DNA of 15,546 bases from Candidatus Thorarchaeota archaeon (GCA_016841005.1 JAEORG010000221.1:1-15546), one strand, 5' to 3'; counted from the first letter of the stretch, positions 6,758-14,215 are shown. The notes: generated from the sequence alone by a model not told the origin. Numbers and translations: made by a program.

Positions 6758-6997
6758 TTAACTACTCGGAACACCACAGCCCTGTTTTCTTAGTTTCACT
6801 CGCTCATTGTGAAACTTGTATACTCCTACTGCTTCAGCACAAGCTGGTCGTGAGTATATAATTCTCTTGAGAGCAGAAGGTGGAGCGAATTCTTCCTGTG
6901 TACTATGAGTTCTTCTATTCCCGCTACTACTGCCAAGAATAAGAACAAGTACAATCATTGTGAAGGTAATCAATAGAATGGCTAATCCAGGTTCCAT
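6758..6997 (-). CDS. Small single-pass membrane protein
   Basis: A 79-residue frame whose first 22 residues form one membrane helix (LAILLITFTMIVLVLILG), followed by a basic and polar tail of about 57 residues with two cysteines (PAC, GCG). Such a layout predicts a membrane-anchored protein with a cytoplasmic or exterior tail; no family was recognised. No Shine-Dalgarno sequence precedes the ATG, but TTTTAATG is centred 25 bases before it, as expected for a leaderless archaeal message. The gene converges on the YbjN-like gene, 11 bases apart. The membrane helix with proper start and promoter makes it more than a chance frame. Confidence 0.55.
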   Translation of the reverse strand: MEPGLAILLITFTMIVLVLILGSSSGNRRTHSTQEEFAPPSALKRIIYSRPACAEAVGVYKFHNERVKLRKQGCGVPSS

Positions 6998-7017
6998 GAC
7001 AACCCGTTTCGATTAAT

Positions 7018-7025
7018 CATTAAAA
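7018..7025 (-). promoter_or_regulatory. TATA-like box for the small membrane protein
   Basis: Minus-strand TTTTAATG is centred 25 bases upstream of the ATG at 6997, the spacing expected for a leaderless transcript. Confidence 0.4.
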
Positions 7026-7084
7026 GTAGCATGTCCTACGCATTGTTTCGATATTCATCTAAACAAATGATCCAGTGAATTGTA

Positions 7085-8041
7085 TCAGAGAATCGATGAG
7101 AGTAGTTCCATTTTCTTATCGATGTAGCCTATGACTCTGGATGTGGGCACGTTAGCTGCCAAATTTGGTTCAACCTGCTTAAACGACAATTCTAGCAACC
7201 AATTGAAACTCCATGAGATAACACTGACGAATGCGATTAATTCAAGATTATGCCAATGATTGCTAAGGATTCCCTTTCTTGCAAAGTGTTCTTCTTCCAC
7301 TAAAGTGGCGGATTCTGACTCACTGAACAGATATACTATGTCGTAGAGCTTGTCCGCAATGCAACATAGGCTGAGATCTAGTAGCATAGCCCTATCTTGC
7401 TGAAATACGATGTTGTCTTCGTAGAGGTCTCCATGGGCTGTCACAGGCGTCCAGCTCATTCCTTCAATTTGTTCATGTATGTCCTGTACTTGAATTAAGA
7501 AGTGATTAAGTCGGGATGAAATTTGAGGGTCAAGTCTTGTTTTCCATCTCATTAGGTTTTGTTTCAATGGACTCATCAATTCGTTAACATAGTCATTACC
7601 ATCTTTGTTTCTGTGTAAAAATGGTAAATCTATTTGGTTGAGCTTATCCAATGTTTCCATAATCTGATCGTAAAGATGACCTTTGAAGTCATTTGGACTT
7701 GAGTAAATATTGCCCTCGAGATATTCAAGTATAATGAATTGTATTTCTCCATCTGCATCCAGATTTCCTGTATACAAAGGTCTTGAGCAAATCCCATGTG
7801 GGGCAAGAGATTCGTGAATCCTGAAAAGCCGAGTGAAATCCGGTCCATCTCTCGTTGGTGGAAATTTCACAACTATTTTTGGAACATTATTCACATTTCC
7901 AATAAAATTGAGCGAAGACCAGCCTTCAAGTAAAATTGGTGAGAGTATGACCTTATCGTCGAATTCAACAATAGAGGAAATCTGCTTCTCGATATCCAAC
8001 AGAGGGATGTTGTGGATTGCATCAACAATTCTGCTATTCAT
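7085..8041 (-). CDS. Aminoglycoside phosphotransferase (APH)-family kinase
   Basis: A 318-residue kinase-fold protein that transfers ATP phosphate to a small molecule, of the APH/choline kinase group. Visible are the VVKFP strand with K59 as candidate ATP lysine, an HE pair with E77, the catalytic loop HGDLYEDN (203-210) and LLDLS (220-224), with D222 as metal-binding aspartate. The usual DFE/DWE sequence is here DLS. Length fits the family. ATG at 8041 is used; a GTG eight codons upstream is in frame, and neither has a clear ribosome binding site. Family members act on choline, fructosamine, homoserine, macrolides and other substrates; nothing here identifies the target, and antibiotic resistance should not be assumed. 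It is a single gene between the small membrane protein and the terminator region. Confidence 0.85.
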   Translation of the reverse strand: MNSRIVDAIHNIPLLDIEKQISSIVEFDDKVILSPILLEGWSSLNFIGNVNNVPKIVVKFPPTRDGPDFTRLFRIHESLAPHGICSRPLYTGNLDADGEIQFIILEYLEGNIYSSPNDFKGHLYDQIMETLDKLNQIDLPFLHRNKDGNDYVNELMSPLKQNLMRWKTRLDPQISSRLNHFLIQVQDIHEQIEGMSWTPVTAHGDLYEDNIVFQQDRAMLLDLSLCCIADKLYDIVYLFSESESATLVEEEHFARKGILSNHWHNLELIAFVSVISWSFNWLLELSFKQVEPNLAANVPTSRVIGYIDKKMELLSSIL

Positions 8042-8144
8042 CCTGTAATCTAAATAAACAACCACAATAAAGTTCTGTCTAGCATCGCTATCTATGAAGA
8101 TTCTAGCTTCACATTAAGATATTCTCAAGTCTGATTGAATTATA

Positions 8145-8175
8145 GAAAAAAGAGAGTGAGGGGGTTTGACCCCCC
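8145..8175 (-). terminator. Hairpin plus U-tract terminator of the four-helix membrane protein
   Basis: On the minus strand GGGGGT, loop CAA, ACCCCC forms a perfect six-pair GC stem 14 bases after the stop codon. It is followed by TCACTCTC and then TTTTTT at 8146-8151. This is a rho-independent-like structure and lies just upstream of the APH kinase gene on the same strand, separating the two units. Confidence 0.65.
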
Positions 8176-8188
8176 AACATGACTAAAA

Positions 8189-8584
8189 TCACCAAGTACT
8201 TGCTGCATCAGGATTCTCAAATGCTTCCTTAATTGAATTCTGCATGAGATAGATTATCACAATTATTGGAATTATCATTGAAGGTGCAATGGAAATGAGC
8301 AATAATGATCCAAGCAATGGAAACAACGTGGTTATCCATAATACCATTAGTATGCTCGTGATAATTCCTATCACCTCGATGATAATCGCAGCCTTTCCCG
8401 CCCATGGTTGCATTCCCCAGAGTGAGATTCCAATTATTAGATTAACTACTCCTAGAATTCCAGTATACGCACCATATATAATGCCGTAAATTAGGATACT
8501 GCTCATTATTGAAATAAGATTCAAGACAGCTCCGAGAATTAACAGTATTGCAAGTATTGCTACACCTGTTGGTCTGTTTGTCAT
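8189..8584 (-). CDS. Four-helix integral membrane protein
   Basis: A 131-residue hydrophobic protein. It opens with RPTGVAILAILLILGAVLNL, a motif that recurs in small archaeal membrane proteins of unknown role. Helices can be placed near 7-30, 34-58, 62-84 and 88-116, with a W-P-W-x-G-K turn (near residues 57-64) between the second and third. The tail is polar (NSIKEAFENPDAASTW). ATG at 8584 follows GGGGAGA ten bases upstream. The upstream gene on the same strand, another membrane protein, uses a nearly identical binding site (TTGGGGAG), and the gap is 86 bases, so they may be one unit. Function unknown. Confidence 0.75.
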   Translation of the reverse strand: MTNRPTGVAILAILLILGAVLNLISIMSSILIYGIIYGAYTGILGVVNLIIGISLWGMQPWAGKAAIIIEVIGIITSILMVLWITTLFPLLGSLLLISIAPSMIIPIIVIIYLMQNSIKEAFENPDAASTW

Positions 8585-8605
8585 TTTGTAGTATTCTCCC
8601 CAAGT

Positions 8606-8630
8606 TCAGGCCTGTAATGTAACTGCCTGA
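8606..8630. repeat. Short inverted repeat between two membrane protein genes
   Basis: TCAGGC at 8606-8611 and GCCTGA at 8625-8630 are a perfect six-base inverted pair with a 13-base loop, 22 bases upstream of the four-helix protein's ATG. It could be an operator or an mRNA hairpin, or chance. Confidence 0.3.
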
Positions 8631-8670
8631 CAGATTGCTAAAGTATCTGAGAGTTAATAAATCCTACAAT

Positions 8671-9159
8671 TTACCAGATACCAACACCATCATTTCCCAT
8701 TGATTCACGTTGTATTGCAGTCTTCAGAGATTCATAATCCCCTCGGGCTTTTAGCAATACACCTTCTCCGGATGTAATGACTCGAATTGGTTGATCGTCT
8801 GTAAACTGGAACACGAATATCGCTCTGAGTGGTTTCAGACAATACAGCCCAATACCAGCTCCAAGAATAAGGGCCTCCAAAGCCACCATTCCGAAAAGCC
8901 CCCACAACACCATTTGGATTGATACAAACATGAAAGGGATGACCAAGAATGGCGAAATACATGATAACACACAAGAAGCTCCACAGTACTTCATCTCATG
9001 TCGTTCTTTTGTAAGTTTAATAACCCGTTCACTCACAATTGTAAGACGATAGTCCCTTCCAATAGGAGTATTCAACCATGCTTTTACCTTGGCCTTTGTT
9101 TCATCAAATGTAAAGTGTGATGGAAGCTCAAATTCCTCAATTCTCTGCTGTTGGTACAC
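8671..9159 (-). CDS. Two-helix membrane protein of unknown function
   Basis: A 162-residue protein with a charged N-terminal cytoplasmic-type domain (1-55), two adjacent membrane helices between about residues 63 and 108 (SPFLVIPFMFVSIQMVLWGL and MVALEALILGAGIGLYCL), and a C-terminal soluble domain of about 50 residues with strand-like segments (AIFVFQFTD, IRVITSGEGVL). The hairpin placed between two soluble halves suggests both ends lie on the same side of the membrane. No family recognised. A GTG start at 9159 is supported by GGGGAG six bases upstream. A 15-base palindrome sits just before the ribosome binding site. The gene may be co-transcribed with the four-helix protein downstream. Confidence 0.7.
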   Translation of the reverse strand: MYQQQRIEEFELPSHFTFDETKAKVKAWLNTPIGRDYRLTIVSERVIKLTKERHEMKYCGASCVLSCISPFLVIPFMFVSIQMVLWGLFGMVALEALILGAGIGLYCLKPLRAIFVFQFTDDQPIRVITSGEGVLLKARGDYESLKTAIQRESMGNDGVGIW

Positions 9160-9173
9160 TTCGTACTCCCCAA

Positions 9174-9188
9174 AGTATTTGAAATACT
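9174..9188. promoter_or_regulatory. Perfect 15-base palindrome before the two-helix membrane gene
   Basis: AGTATTTGAAATACT has seven-base arms around one central base and ends about eight bases before the GGGGAG site of the 9159 gene. Its position between likely promoter and ribosome binding site would suit a repressor operator. Confidence 0.4.
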
Positions 9189-9221
9189 GTAATGATTTCT
9201 ACCTTATGAATTAGCTCAGTG

Positions 9222-9246
9222 AATCTAAAACCACATAGTTTAGATT
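9222..9246. repeat. Eight-base inverted repeat in the M3 gene downstream gap
   Basis: AATCTAAA (9222-9229) and TTTAGATT (9239-9246) are exact inverted copies around a nine-base loop. AT-rich, so a weak hairpin; possibly part of a termination region or operator. Confidence 0.35.
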
Positions 9247-9282
9247 GTTTAATGAAAAATCAACAGAGGGGGAAAATTTTAC

Positions 9283-9306
9283 AGAATAGATTCAGTATTC
9301 TATTCT
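9283..9306 (-). terminator. Hairpin after the oligopeptidase gene, possible terminator
   Basis: AGAATAGA (9283-9290) and TCTATTCT (9299-9306) pair exactly around eight bases, 25 bases past the M3 stop. On the minus strand GTAAAATTTTCC follows, with a run of only four T. Weak terminator or a processing/stability hairpin. Confidence 0.35.
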
Positions 9307-9330
9307 TCTTTTCCCGGCTCCGGAATGATT

Positions 9331-11307
9331 CTACTTACCGATTCCAAGCGATTTAAGAAATGCTTCATTATTCACTTTGCGTCCGAGGAAATCTTCAACC
9401 ATATCATCAGGGTCTCTACTTCCGCCTGGCGAAAGTATCTTTTCTCTGTACTCCAATCCCGTTTTTTCATCCATGAATCCATTTTTCTCAAACTTAGTGA
9501 ACAAATCCTGTGCATAGACTCTAGACCAGAGATAACTGTAGTATCCCGCTTCATAACCACCCATGAGATGTCCAAAACTTGCTTCAGGGACTGTGTCTTC
9601 AGGGACAGTAAATCCCGTTATTTCCTTGAATAATCTGTGGAATTCTTTTGTTGGATCATCAGGTATTTCGGTGTGATATATCATATCGATAAGGGTGTAG
9701 AAAACTTGCCTGAGCTGTAGAATTCCAGTATCTGCAAGCTTAGCCGCAATCATTCTATCAAGCAAGTCCTTGGGAAGTTTCTCTTCTCTATCCTTGTAGT
9801 AACCTGAGAGGAGAGTTAGAACCTCTTCTTTCCAGACCCAATTTTCTAACATAATTGAGGGCACCTCAATAAAATCTGGAAGTACTCCGCCGAGTCCGAA
9901 TCGAGCATATTTTGCCTTGTTAGTGACAATATGCATTAAGTGTCCAAATTCATGGAAGAATGTTTCAACTTCTTCATGATTCAAGAGGGAGGGCTGACTA
10001 CTGGTTGGTTTTTGGAAGTTAGCCACCATTGAGGCGACTGGTAGTAAAACTTCTCCATCTTTAATTCGTCTATTGTAAATGGTAAATGCTGCATAATGCT
10101 TGTATTTTCCATCACGTGGATATAGGTCAAGATAAAAAATGCCCATAGCCTTTCCTGTCAATTTGTCTATGACCTTATACTCTGTCACATCATCATGCCA
10201 AGAATTTGGATTTTCATTCTTAACGAATTCAAGATTGAGAACCTTTTGATAGATCTCAAGCACTCCATCTACAACCCCATCCATAGGGAAATATTTCTTG
10301 ACCTCATTCTGATCGACAGCATACTTCTTCTTCATGAGTACTTCATGATAGTAAAAGAGGTCAGAGAGTTTCATCTCAACTTCATTGATGGGAATTCCTA
10401 GTTCCTCTCCTTTTAGTTGTTTTAGAACTTCGAGCTCCTTTTCTCTCAATGGTCGGAGTTTTTCCTTAAGGTCATTCATGAAACTAAAGACTCTCTCAGG
10501 AGTCTTTGCCATTTTTCTGCTGATTTCGTACTCTGCAAAATTCGAATAACCCATGAGTTTTGCTTGCCTATCTCGAAGTGCTAGGGTGTCTGCAAGTCGT
10601 TCAGTATTCTCTTTTCCTCCTCTTAGGTAATAGGCAAATTGTATTCGCTCACGAGTCGCAGGATTCTTTGCATACCGAATTATTGGTTGGTAGACTGGAT
10701 AATCCAAAGTGCAGAGGTATGCATCACCTTCTTTGTCAAGTGATTCATATACATCCGGTGGAACCCCTTCAAGTTCTTCTTCTGTACATTTCACAGTTGT
10801 AGTAATTTCATTCAAGACTTTATTATAATCCGATTCACGTACAGAGATGTTGTTTGCAATCTCCAGGAATTCCATTCGAGCATTTTGTTGCAAAGCAGCT
10901 CCACTATGTCGAAAGTCTTGCAATATCTTTGTCAAGAGTATTTTACCTTCAGAATCGAACGATTCAATCTCAGGTTCTAGTTTTACTAAGACTTCGTAAA
11001 TGTCATTTCTACTCATAATCTCGTTGAAAAATTTCTGAGCGTCCTGTTCCACATTATGAGCAGCATCTCTCTGTAATTTATCAGTGGAAGTGTATTTGAG
11101 AAACGTGAGTGGTCGAATCTTCTCATTCGCTGATGCTAGTATCTCCTCAAACGCTTGGAGTGTTGCGATTGTCACCTCATCTTCAGGTGTCTTTGCTAAG
11201 TCGTCCAATAGTTTTCTAGTATTTTCGATTACTTCATCCGCAGTCGATTGGATGGCAGTCGCATCGATACTCCAATCTGGTTTACGGATAATACCTTCCT
11301 CCGTCAT
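9331..11307 (-). CDS. M3A-family oligopeptidase (thimet/saccharolysin-like zinc metallopeptidase)
   Basis: Cytoplasmic zinc endopeptidase that cuts short peptides. The 658-residue length matches the thimet oligopeptidase/dipeptidyl carboxypeptidase group (M3A) more than PepF-type M3B. The active site is HEFGH (452-456), with H452 and H456 as zinc ligands, E453 as catalytic base and E481 in DFIEVPS as third ligand, 29 residues after H452 as in thimet oligopeptidase. The substrate-binding C-terminal block SFGHLMGGYEAGYYSYLWS with its glycine/tyrosine pattern is intact. The N-terminal 450 residues are mostly helical, as in the family's clam-shell. The start at ATG 11307 fits a TATA box 25-33 bases upstream and no Shine-Dalgarno, so a short leader is likely. 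Probably peptide recycling downstream of the proteasome. Confidence 0.95.
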   Translation of the reverse strand: MTEEGIIRKPDWSIDATAIQSTADEVIENTRKLLDDLAKTPEDEVTIATLQAFEEILASANEKIRPLTFLKYTSTDKLQRDAAHNVEQDAQKFFNEIMSRNDIYEVLVKLEPEIESFDSEGKILLTKILQDFRHSGAALQQNARMEFLEIANNISVRESDYNKVLNEITTTVKCTEEELEGVPPDVYESLDKEGDAYLCTLDYPVYQPIIRYAKNPATRERIQFAYYLRGGKENTERLADTLALRDRQAKLMGYSNFAEYEISRKMAKTPERVFSFMNDLKEKLRPLREKELEVLKQLKGEELGIPINEVEMKLSDLFYYHEVLMKKKYAVDQNEVKKYFPMDGVVDGVLEIYQKVLNLEFVKNENPNSWHDDVTEYKVIDKLTGKAMGIFYLDLYPRDGKYKHYAAFTIYNRRIKDGEVLLPVASMVANFQKPTSSQPSLLNHEEVETFFHEFGHLMHIVTNKAKYARFGLGGVLPDFIEVPSIMLENWVWKEEVLTLLSGYYKDREEKLPKDLLDRMIAAKLADTGILQLRQVFYTLIDMIYHTEIPDDPTKEFHRLFKEITGFTVPEDTVPEASFGHLMGGYEAGYYSYLWSRVYAQDLFTKFEKNGFMDEKTGLEYREKILSPGGSRDPDDMVEDFLGRKVNNEAFLKSLGIGK

Positions 11308-11331
11308 AGTTAATTCTGCGACAGCCTGCTG

Positions 11332-11340
11332 TATTTAAAG
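11332..11340 (-). promoter_or_regulatory. TATA box of the M3A oligopeptidase
   Basis: Minus-strand CTTTAAATA ends 24 bases before the ATG, so transcription would begin within a few bases of the start codon. This agrees with the lack of a ribosome binding site. Confidence 0.6.
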
Positions 11341-11438
11341 CTCCACTTCTAGACAATCATCTATCTGTGGATACTGCCCTTGTCAAGAAATTAACTGTTT
11401 ACTGGTAGCCTCGTATTCCATTTTTCAGATCTGGAGGA

Positions 11439-12221
11439 TTAACGTTTTCTTAGATATACAAGAATAACTACTACACAGACTGTTGCAAGAACGCTACCAC
11501 TAACAATGATTGGTGTATAATCTGTTTCTACAGTGACTTCGTTGTCCACAACTATGTTATCTATAGCAAGATGGCCACTAGCTACAAATGTGAAATACTC
11601 CGATGTTTCATATTCCGTATCCGTTGCATCAAAGACGAAAGTATCGTTCAGATAAACCTTGAATTGTCCAACTGTATTTCGTGTCACTCTCAAGTGTTGC
11701 CATGTTCCAGGAGGATGCTCAACACGATAATAGCCCAACTCCTCACCTATAAACCAGATATCCAACCTTTCTGAGAGGTCATAGAGATATCCCTTCTTAC
11801 TAAGAGTAAGACTGAGTTGATCTCCCTCTGTATGCATAATTCTGTTCAATTGAAGTGTATAACCAGTCCAGTTTAAACTACCATGTTGATTGCTGATGAA
11901 ATACGCTGATGCAATTCCATCTCCGGTATAAACATCAAATTGCCATGTCCCAATTGCTTGTGCACTTGGATGATGAACAACCCCTAGATTTTCTTGATTC
12001 AAACATAGGCACTTGTTTGCACAGCTCCAACAATTGTAAGTGTAATATGAATTCGGAGTCCATCCATCATAGTTTCCATCTTCAAAATTATCAGACCATA
12101 CTTCAACAGCGCTTGATGTAAGTGTAGTACAGAATAACGTAATTACCAATATTGCTATCCAACTACTAATTCTTCTCGATTTTATGAGATTCACCTCCTT
12201 CAAGAGATTTCTATCGCTCAT
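11439..12221 (-). CDS. Secreted, membrane-anchored protein with lectin-like jelly-roll domain
   Basis: A 260-residue predicted surface protein. KSRR is followed by a hydrophobic signal segment (residues 18-38), an exterior domain, and a C-terminal membrane helix (about 235-256) ending in YLRKR, so it is anchored with its domain outside the cell. The exterior begins with WSDNFEDGNYDGWT (42-55), a hallmark of concanavalin/LamG-like sandwich domains, and continues with strand patterns such as GTWQHLRVTRN and GQFKVYLNDT. A small Cys cluster, CWSCANKCLC (64-73), interrupts the first strands and may be disulfide-bonded. ATG at 12221 lacks a good ribosome binding site, yet GGAGGTGA lies 26 bases inside the frame without a standard start after it. 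Likely carbohydrate binding at the cell surface; ligand unknown. Confidence 0.75.
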   Translation of the reverse strand: MSDRNLLKEVNLIKSRRISSWIAILVITLFCTTLTSSAVEVWSDNFEDGNYDGWTPNSYYTYNCWSCANKCLCLNQENLGVVHHPSAQAIGTWQFDVYTGDGIASAYFISNQHGSLNWTGYTLQLNRIMHTEGDQLSLTLSKKGYLYDLSERLDIWFIGEELGYYRVEHPPGTWQHLRVTRNTVGQFKVYLNDTFVFDATDTEYETSEYFTFVASGHLAIDNIVVDNEVTVETDYTPIIVSGSVLATVCVVVILVYLRKR

Positions 12222-12399
12222 TATCTATGTCATAATACAATAGCAATTGGTGTTTATTGAATAGTTCAAATTATGGACAATAAGAAATGCCTAAACAGAG
12301 CAAATATGATATCTTGTGGAATTTGCGATGAAAAGAAGTTGTACGTGAATCTGATCAGAAAAGTAAGGAGTGATAATTTAGATTACTCTGAACCCAAGA

Positions 12400-12407
12400 G
12401 ATATAGA
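12400..12407 (+). promoter_or_regulatory. TATA box for the C45-type hydrolase
   Basis: GATATAGA is centred about 46 bases before the ATG at 12450. Transcription near 12429 would leave a leader of about 20 bases containing AGAGGAGA at 12435-12442. Confidence 0.45.
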
Positions 12408-12434
12408 AACAAGAGTAAACTACGGTGCTCTAAC

Positions 12435-12442
12435 AGAGGAGA
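12435..12442 (+). promoter_or_regulatory. Ribosome binding site that decides the C45 hydrolase start
   Basis: AGAGGAGA ends seven bases before ATG 12450. It lies within the upstream extension of the reading frame and argues that translation begins here and not at the ATG 177 bases earlier. Confidence 0.6.
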
Positions 12443-12449
12443 GAAAACA

Positions 12450-13595
12450 ATGTCCAACAAATACAATCTGATTAAGAAAAGATTCCAGCATGTTGTCATT
12501 GAAGGTGATTACTACGAACTTGGACAACAACAAGGCGAAATACTGAAGAAAACTAGACCTGAACATCTAGAATTCTATACATCTGGGAAGCTTAATCTCA
12601 AGGATTTGGGATTCGAGAGTTTTGAAGACCTGCAACATCGCTACGAGGAAATCTGCCCTGGTATCAATGATGAGCTAGAAGGACTTGCCGATAGCTTAGG
12701 AGTCAAACCTGAAAAACTTCCTATGTATTGTCCACCCATCTATGAATCTGGAAATTGCAGTCAGATTGCAGTTTTATCATCTGGGACAGATACAGGTGAT
12801 GTTTACGTTGCAAGGAATTACGAGTACAATCAAGAGATGAATGACTTTCGATTATGCACAGCAAGAATCAAAGGAAGAACAAAGCATATTGGATTCTCTG
12901 AATTCTTGTTATTCAGAGACGAAGGCATGAATGACCACGGTTTCTGTGTCACCTTTTCTGGAGGTGGGACATTTAAGACAAAGCCAACCAAGAAGGGATT
13001 CTCATTCTTTCTGATTATGCGAGCTCTTCTAGATAACTGCAGGTCAGTTAGCGAGGCTATTACCCTGATTGAACGGATACCAGTCCATGGATTCTGGAAC
13101 TTCCTCCTGACTGATAAGAATAGCAATGCAGCTCTTGTACAATTCTTCGATGGGGATTACGCAATACAAAGGATTGATCGAGATGCATCAGAACCTTTCC
13201 TATTTTCTGGGAATCACTATAAAATCCCAGAGATGGAGAAATATCAGGAATTTGCAGGAGATTGGATTCTTGTTAATTCAAAGAAGAGATGCGACCTTAT
13301 TGAATCGAAACTTAGGAAAACACATCCCAAAATATCCAAGTCAAATCTCAGGGACTTGTTGTCAAAGGAACTCTATGATGGTCTTTCAGGTCATTATTAC
13401 TCCGACTATTTTGGTACTCTCTTCTCAATGGTGTTTGATTTATCTAACCTCACAGTCGATGTATGTTTTGGATCTCCTACTCACAATAAATGGGGAGTTC
13501 CCTTCAACTTAGAAGATACAAAAGGAGTTGAATTCTACGACGCAGTCTTTCCAGATAAATCCATTAAACTTGACGAGTTGTGGACTTTTGGATGA
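12450..13595 (+). CDS. C45-type autoproteolytic Ntn hydrolase (acyltransferase/linear amide hydrolase)
   Basis: A 381-residue enzyme of the peptidase C45/choloylglycine hydrolase group, which includes isopenicillin acyltransferase and linear amide hydrolases. Members cut themselves to expose an N-terminal cysteine nucleophile. Here the candidate is C103 in ESGNCSQIAV, so maturation would yield a pro-part of 102 residues and a mature part of about 279. After it the ARNYEYN block (121-127) matches the family position that shapes the active site, and FSGNHY lies further on. The first 100 residues (GDYYELGQQQGEIL, EELEGLADSLG-like) match the usual pro-region. The frame extends 59 codons upstream, but that part has no family-like sequence, and a TATA box and ribosome binding site lie inside it, so 12450 is preferred. 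The substrate is an amide, unidentified. Confidence 0.85.
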   Translation: MSNKYNLIKKRFQHVVIEGDYYELGQQQGEILKKTRPEHLEFYTSGKLNLKDLGFESFEDLQHRYEEICPGINDELEGLADSLGVKPEKLPMYCPPIYESGNCSQIAVLSSGTDTGDVYVARNYEYNQEMNDFRLCTARIKGRTKHIGFSEFLLFRDEGMNDHGFCVTFSGGGTFKTKPTKKGFSFFLIMRALLDNCRSVSEAITLIERIPVHGFWNFLLTDKNSNAALVQFFDGDYAIQRIDRDASEPFLFSGNHYKIPEMEKYQEFAGDWILVNSKKRCDLIESKLRKTHPKISKSNLRDLLSKELYDGLSGHYYSDYFGTLFSMVFDLSNLTVDVCFGSPTHNKWGVPFNLEDTKGVEFYDAVFPDKSIKLDELWTFG

Positions 13596-13658
13596 AACAC
13601 ATATCTCTCTGCATGAACGAATGCATTGATATTGATTCTCATGTTTTATGTTGGAAAA

Positions 13659-13665
13659 AGGAGAT
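13659..13665 (+). promoter_or_regulatory. Ribosome binding site that decides the membrane protein start
   Basis: AGGAGAT ends eight bases before the in-frame TTG at 13674. The earlier ATG at 13641 has no such site. Confidence 0.5.
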
Positions 13666-13673
13666 GTACTTGG

Positions 13674-14150
13674 TTGGAGTTTTGGTATACTAAGAGAGTA
13701 TCTTATCTGCTGGTAATTTTGTGTTTGGTGTTTCCTTTTCATATAATGTATCAATACATTTCATCGGATCGTTATACCCTTGTGATGTTAGCTGCTCTGT
13801 GGCAATACATATTTTCTCCTCCCGACTATCTGTACTTCTACCCTTCTCCATTTGGTCTTGTCTACATTATCTGGTATGGGCCTAGTGTCTATATTGCTAA
13901 AATGGCCTATGACGCAGCAAAGAAAGGAACATGGACTCGTTATGATTACGTTGTGCGTGCGGTAATTGTAGTAATAATTCAAGTTGCTTTTTCGGTTATA
14001 ATACCACCCGTGAGTGGGTATCCTCCTCCACTAAACATCCCCCTGCCTATTCCTGGAATAATAGCAATCATCCTTACAAAGCGGACGGTGAAGGAAGTCA
14101 CTGAGGTCTGGGAGGAGCCAAAGACCGAAGATGCATTTGAATCAACTTGA
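13674..14150 (+). CDS. Multi-pass membrane protein of unknown function
   Basis: About 158 residues with four likely membrane segments: YLLVILCLVFPFHIMYQY near the N-terminus, a paired aromatic-rich stretch (TLVMLAALWQYIF to LVYIIWYGPSVYIA) joined by a PPDYLYFYPSP loop, AVIVVIIQVAFSVIIPPV, and a proline-bounded IPGIIAIIL close to the end. The C-terminus is charged and acidic (EVTEVWEEPKTEDAFEST). Proline-rich loops (PPPLNIPLPIP) precede the last segment. TTG at 13674 is chosen on the AGGAGAT site upstream; ATG at 13641 would add 11 residues. It follows the C45 hydrolase by 78 bases on the same strand and may share its transcript. No family recognised. Confidence 0.65.
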   Translation: MEFWYTKRVSYLLVILCLVFPFHIMYQYISSDRYTLVMLAALWQYIFSPPDYLYFYPSPFGLVYIIWYGPSVYIAKMAYDAAKKGTWTRYDYVVRAVIVVIIQVAFSVIIPPVSGYPPPLNIPLPIPGIIAIILTKRTVKEVTEVWEEPKTEDAFEST

Positions 14151-14215
14151 AGTTTAGACCGTTGTTGAATCACTTCCTCTCATTCCAATTGCAGCTACAG
14201 ATTTTATTGAATACC

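Noticed and set aside
7085..8041. Reading the APH-fold gene as an antibiotic resistance determinant
   Set aside because: The family covers many metabolic kinases and there is no resistance-type neighbour or mobile element.
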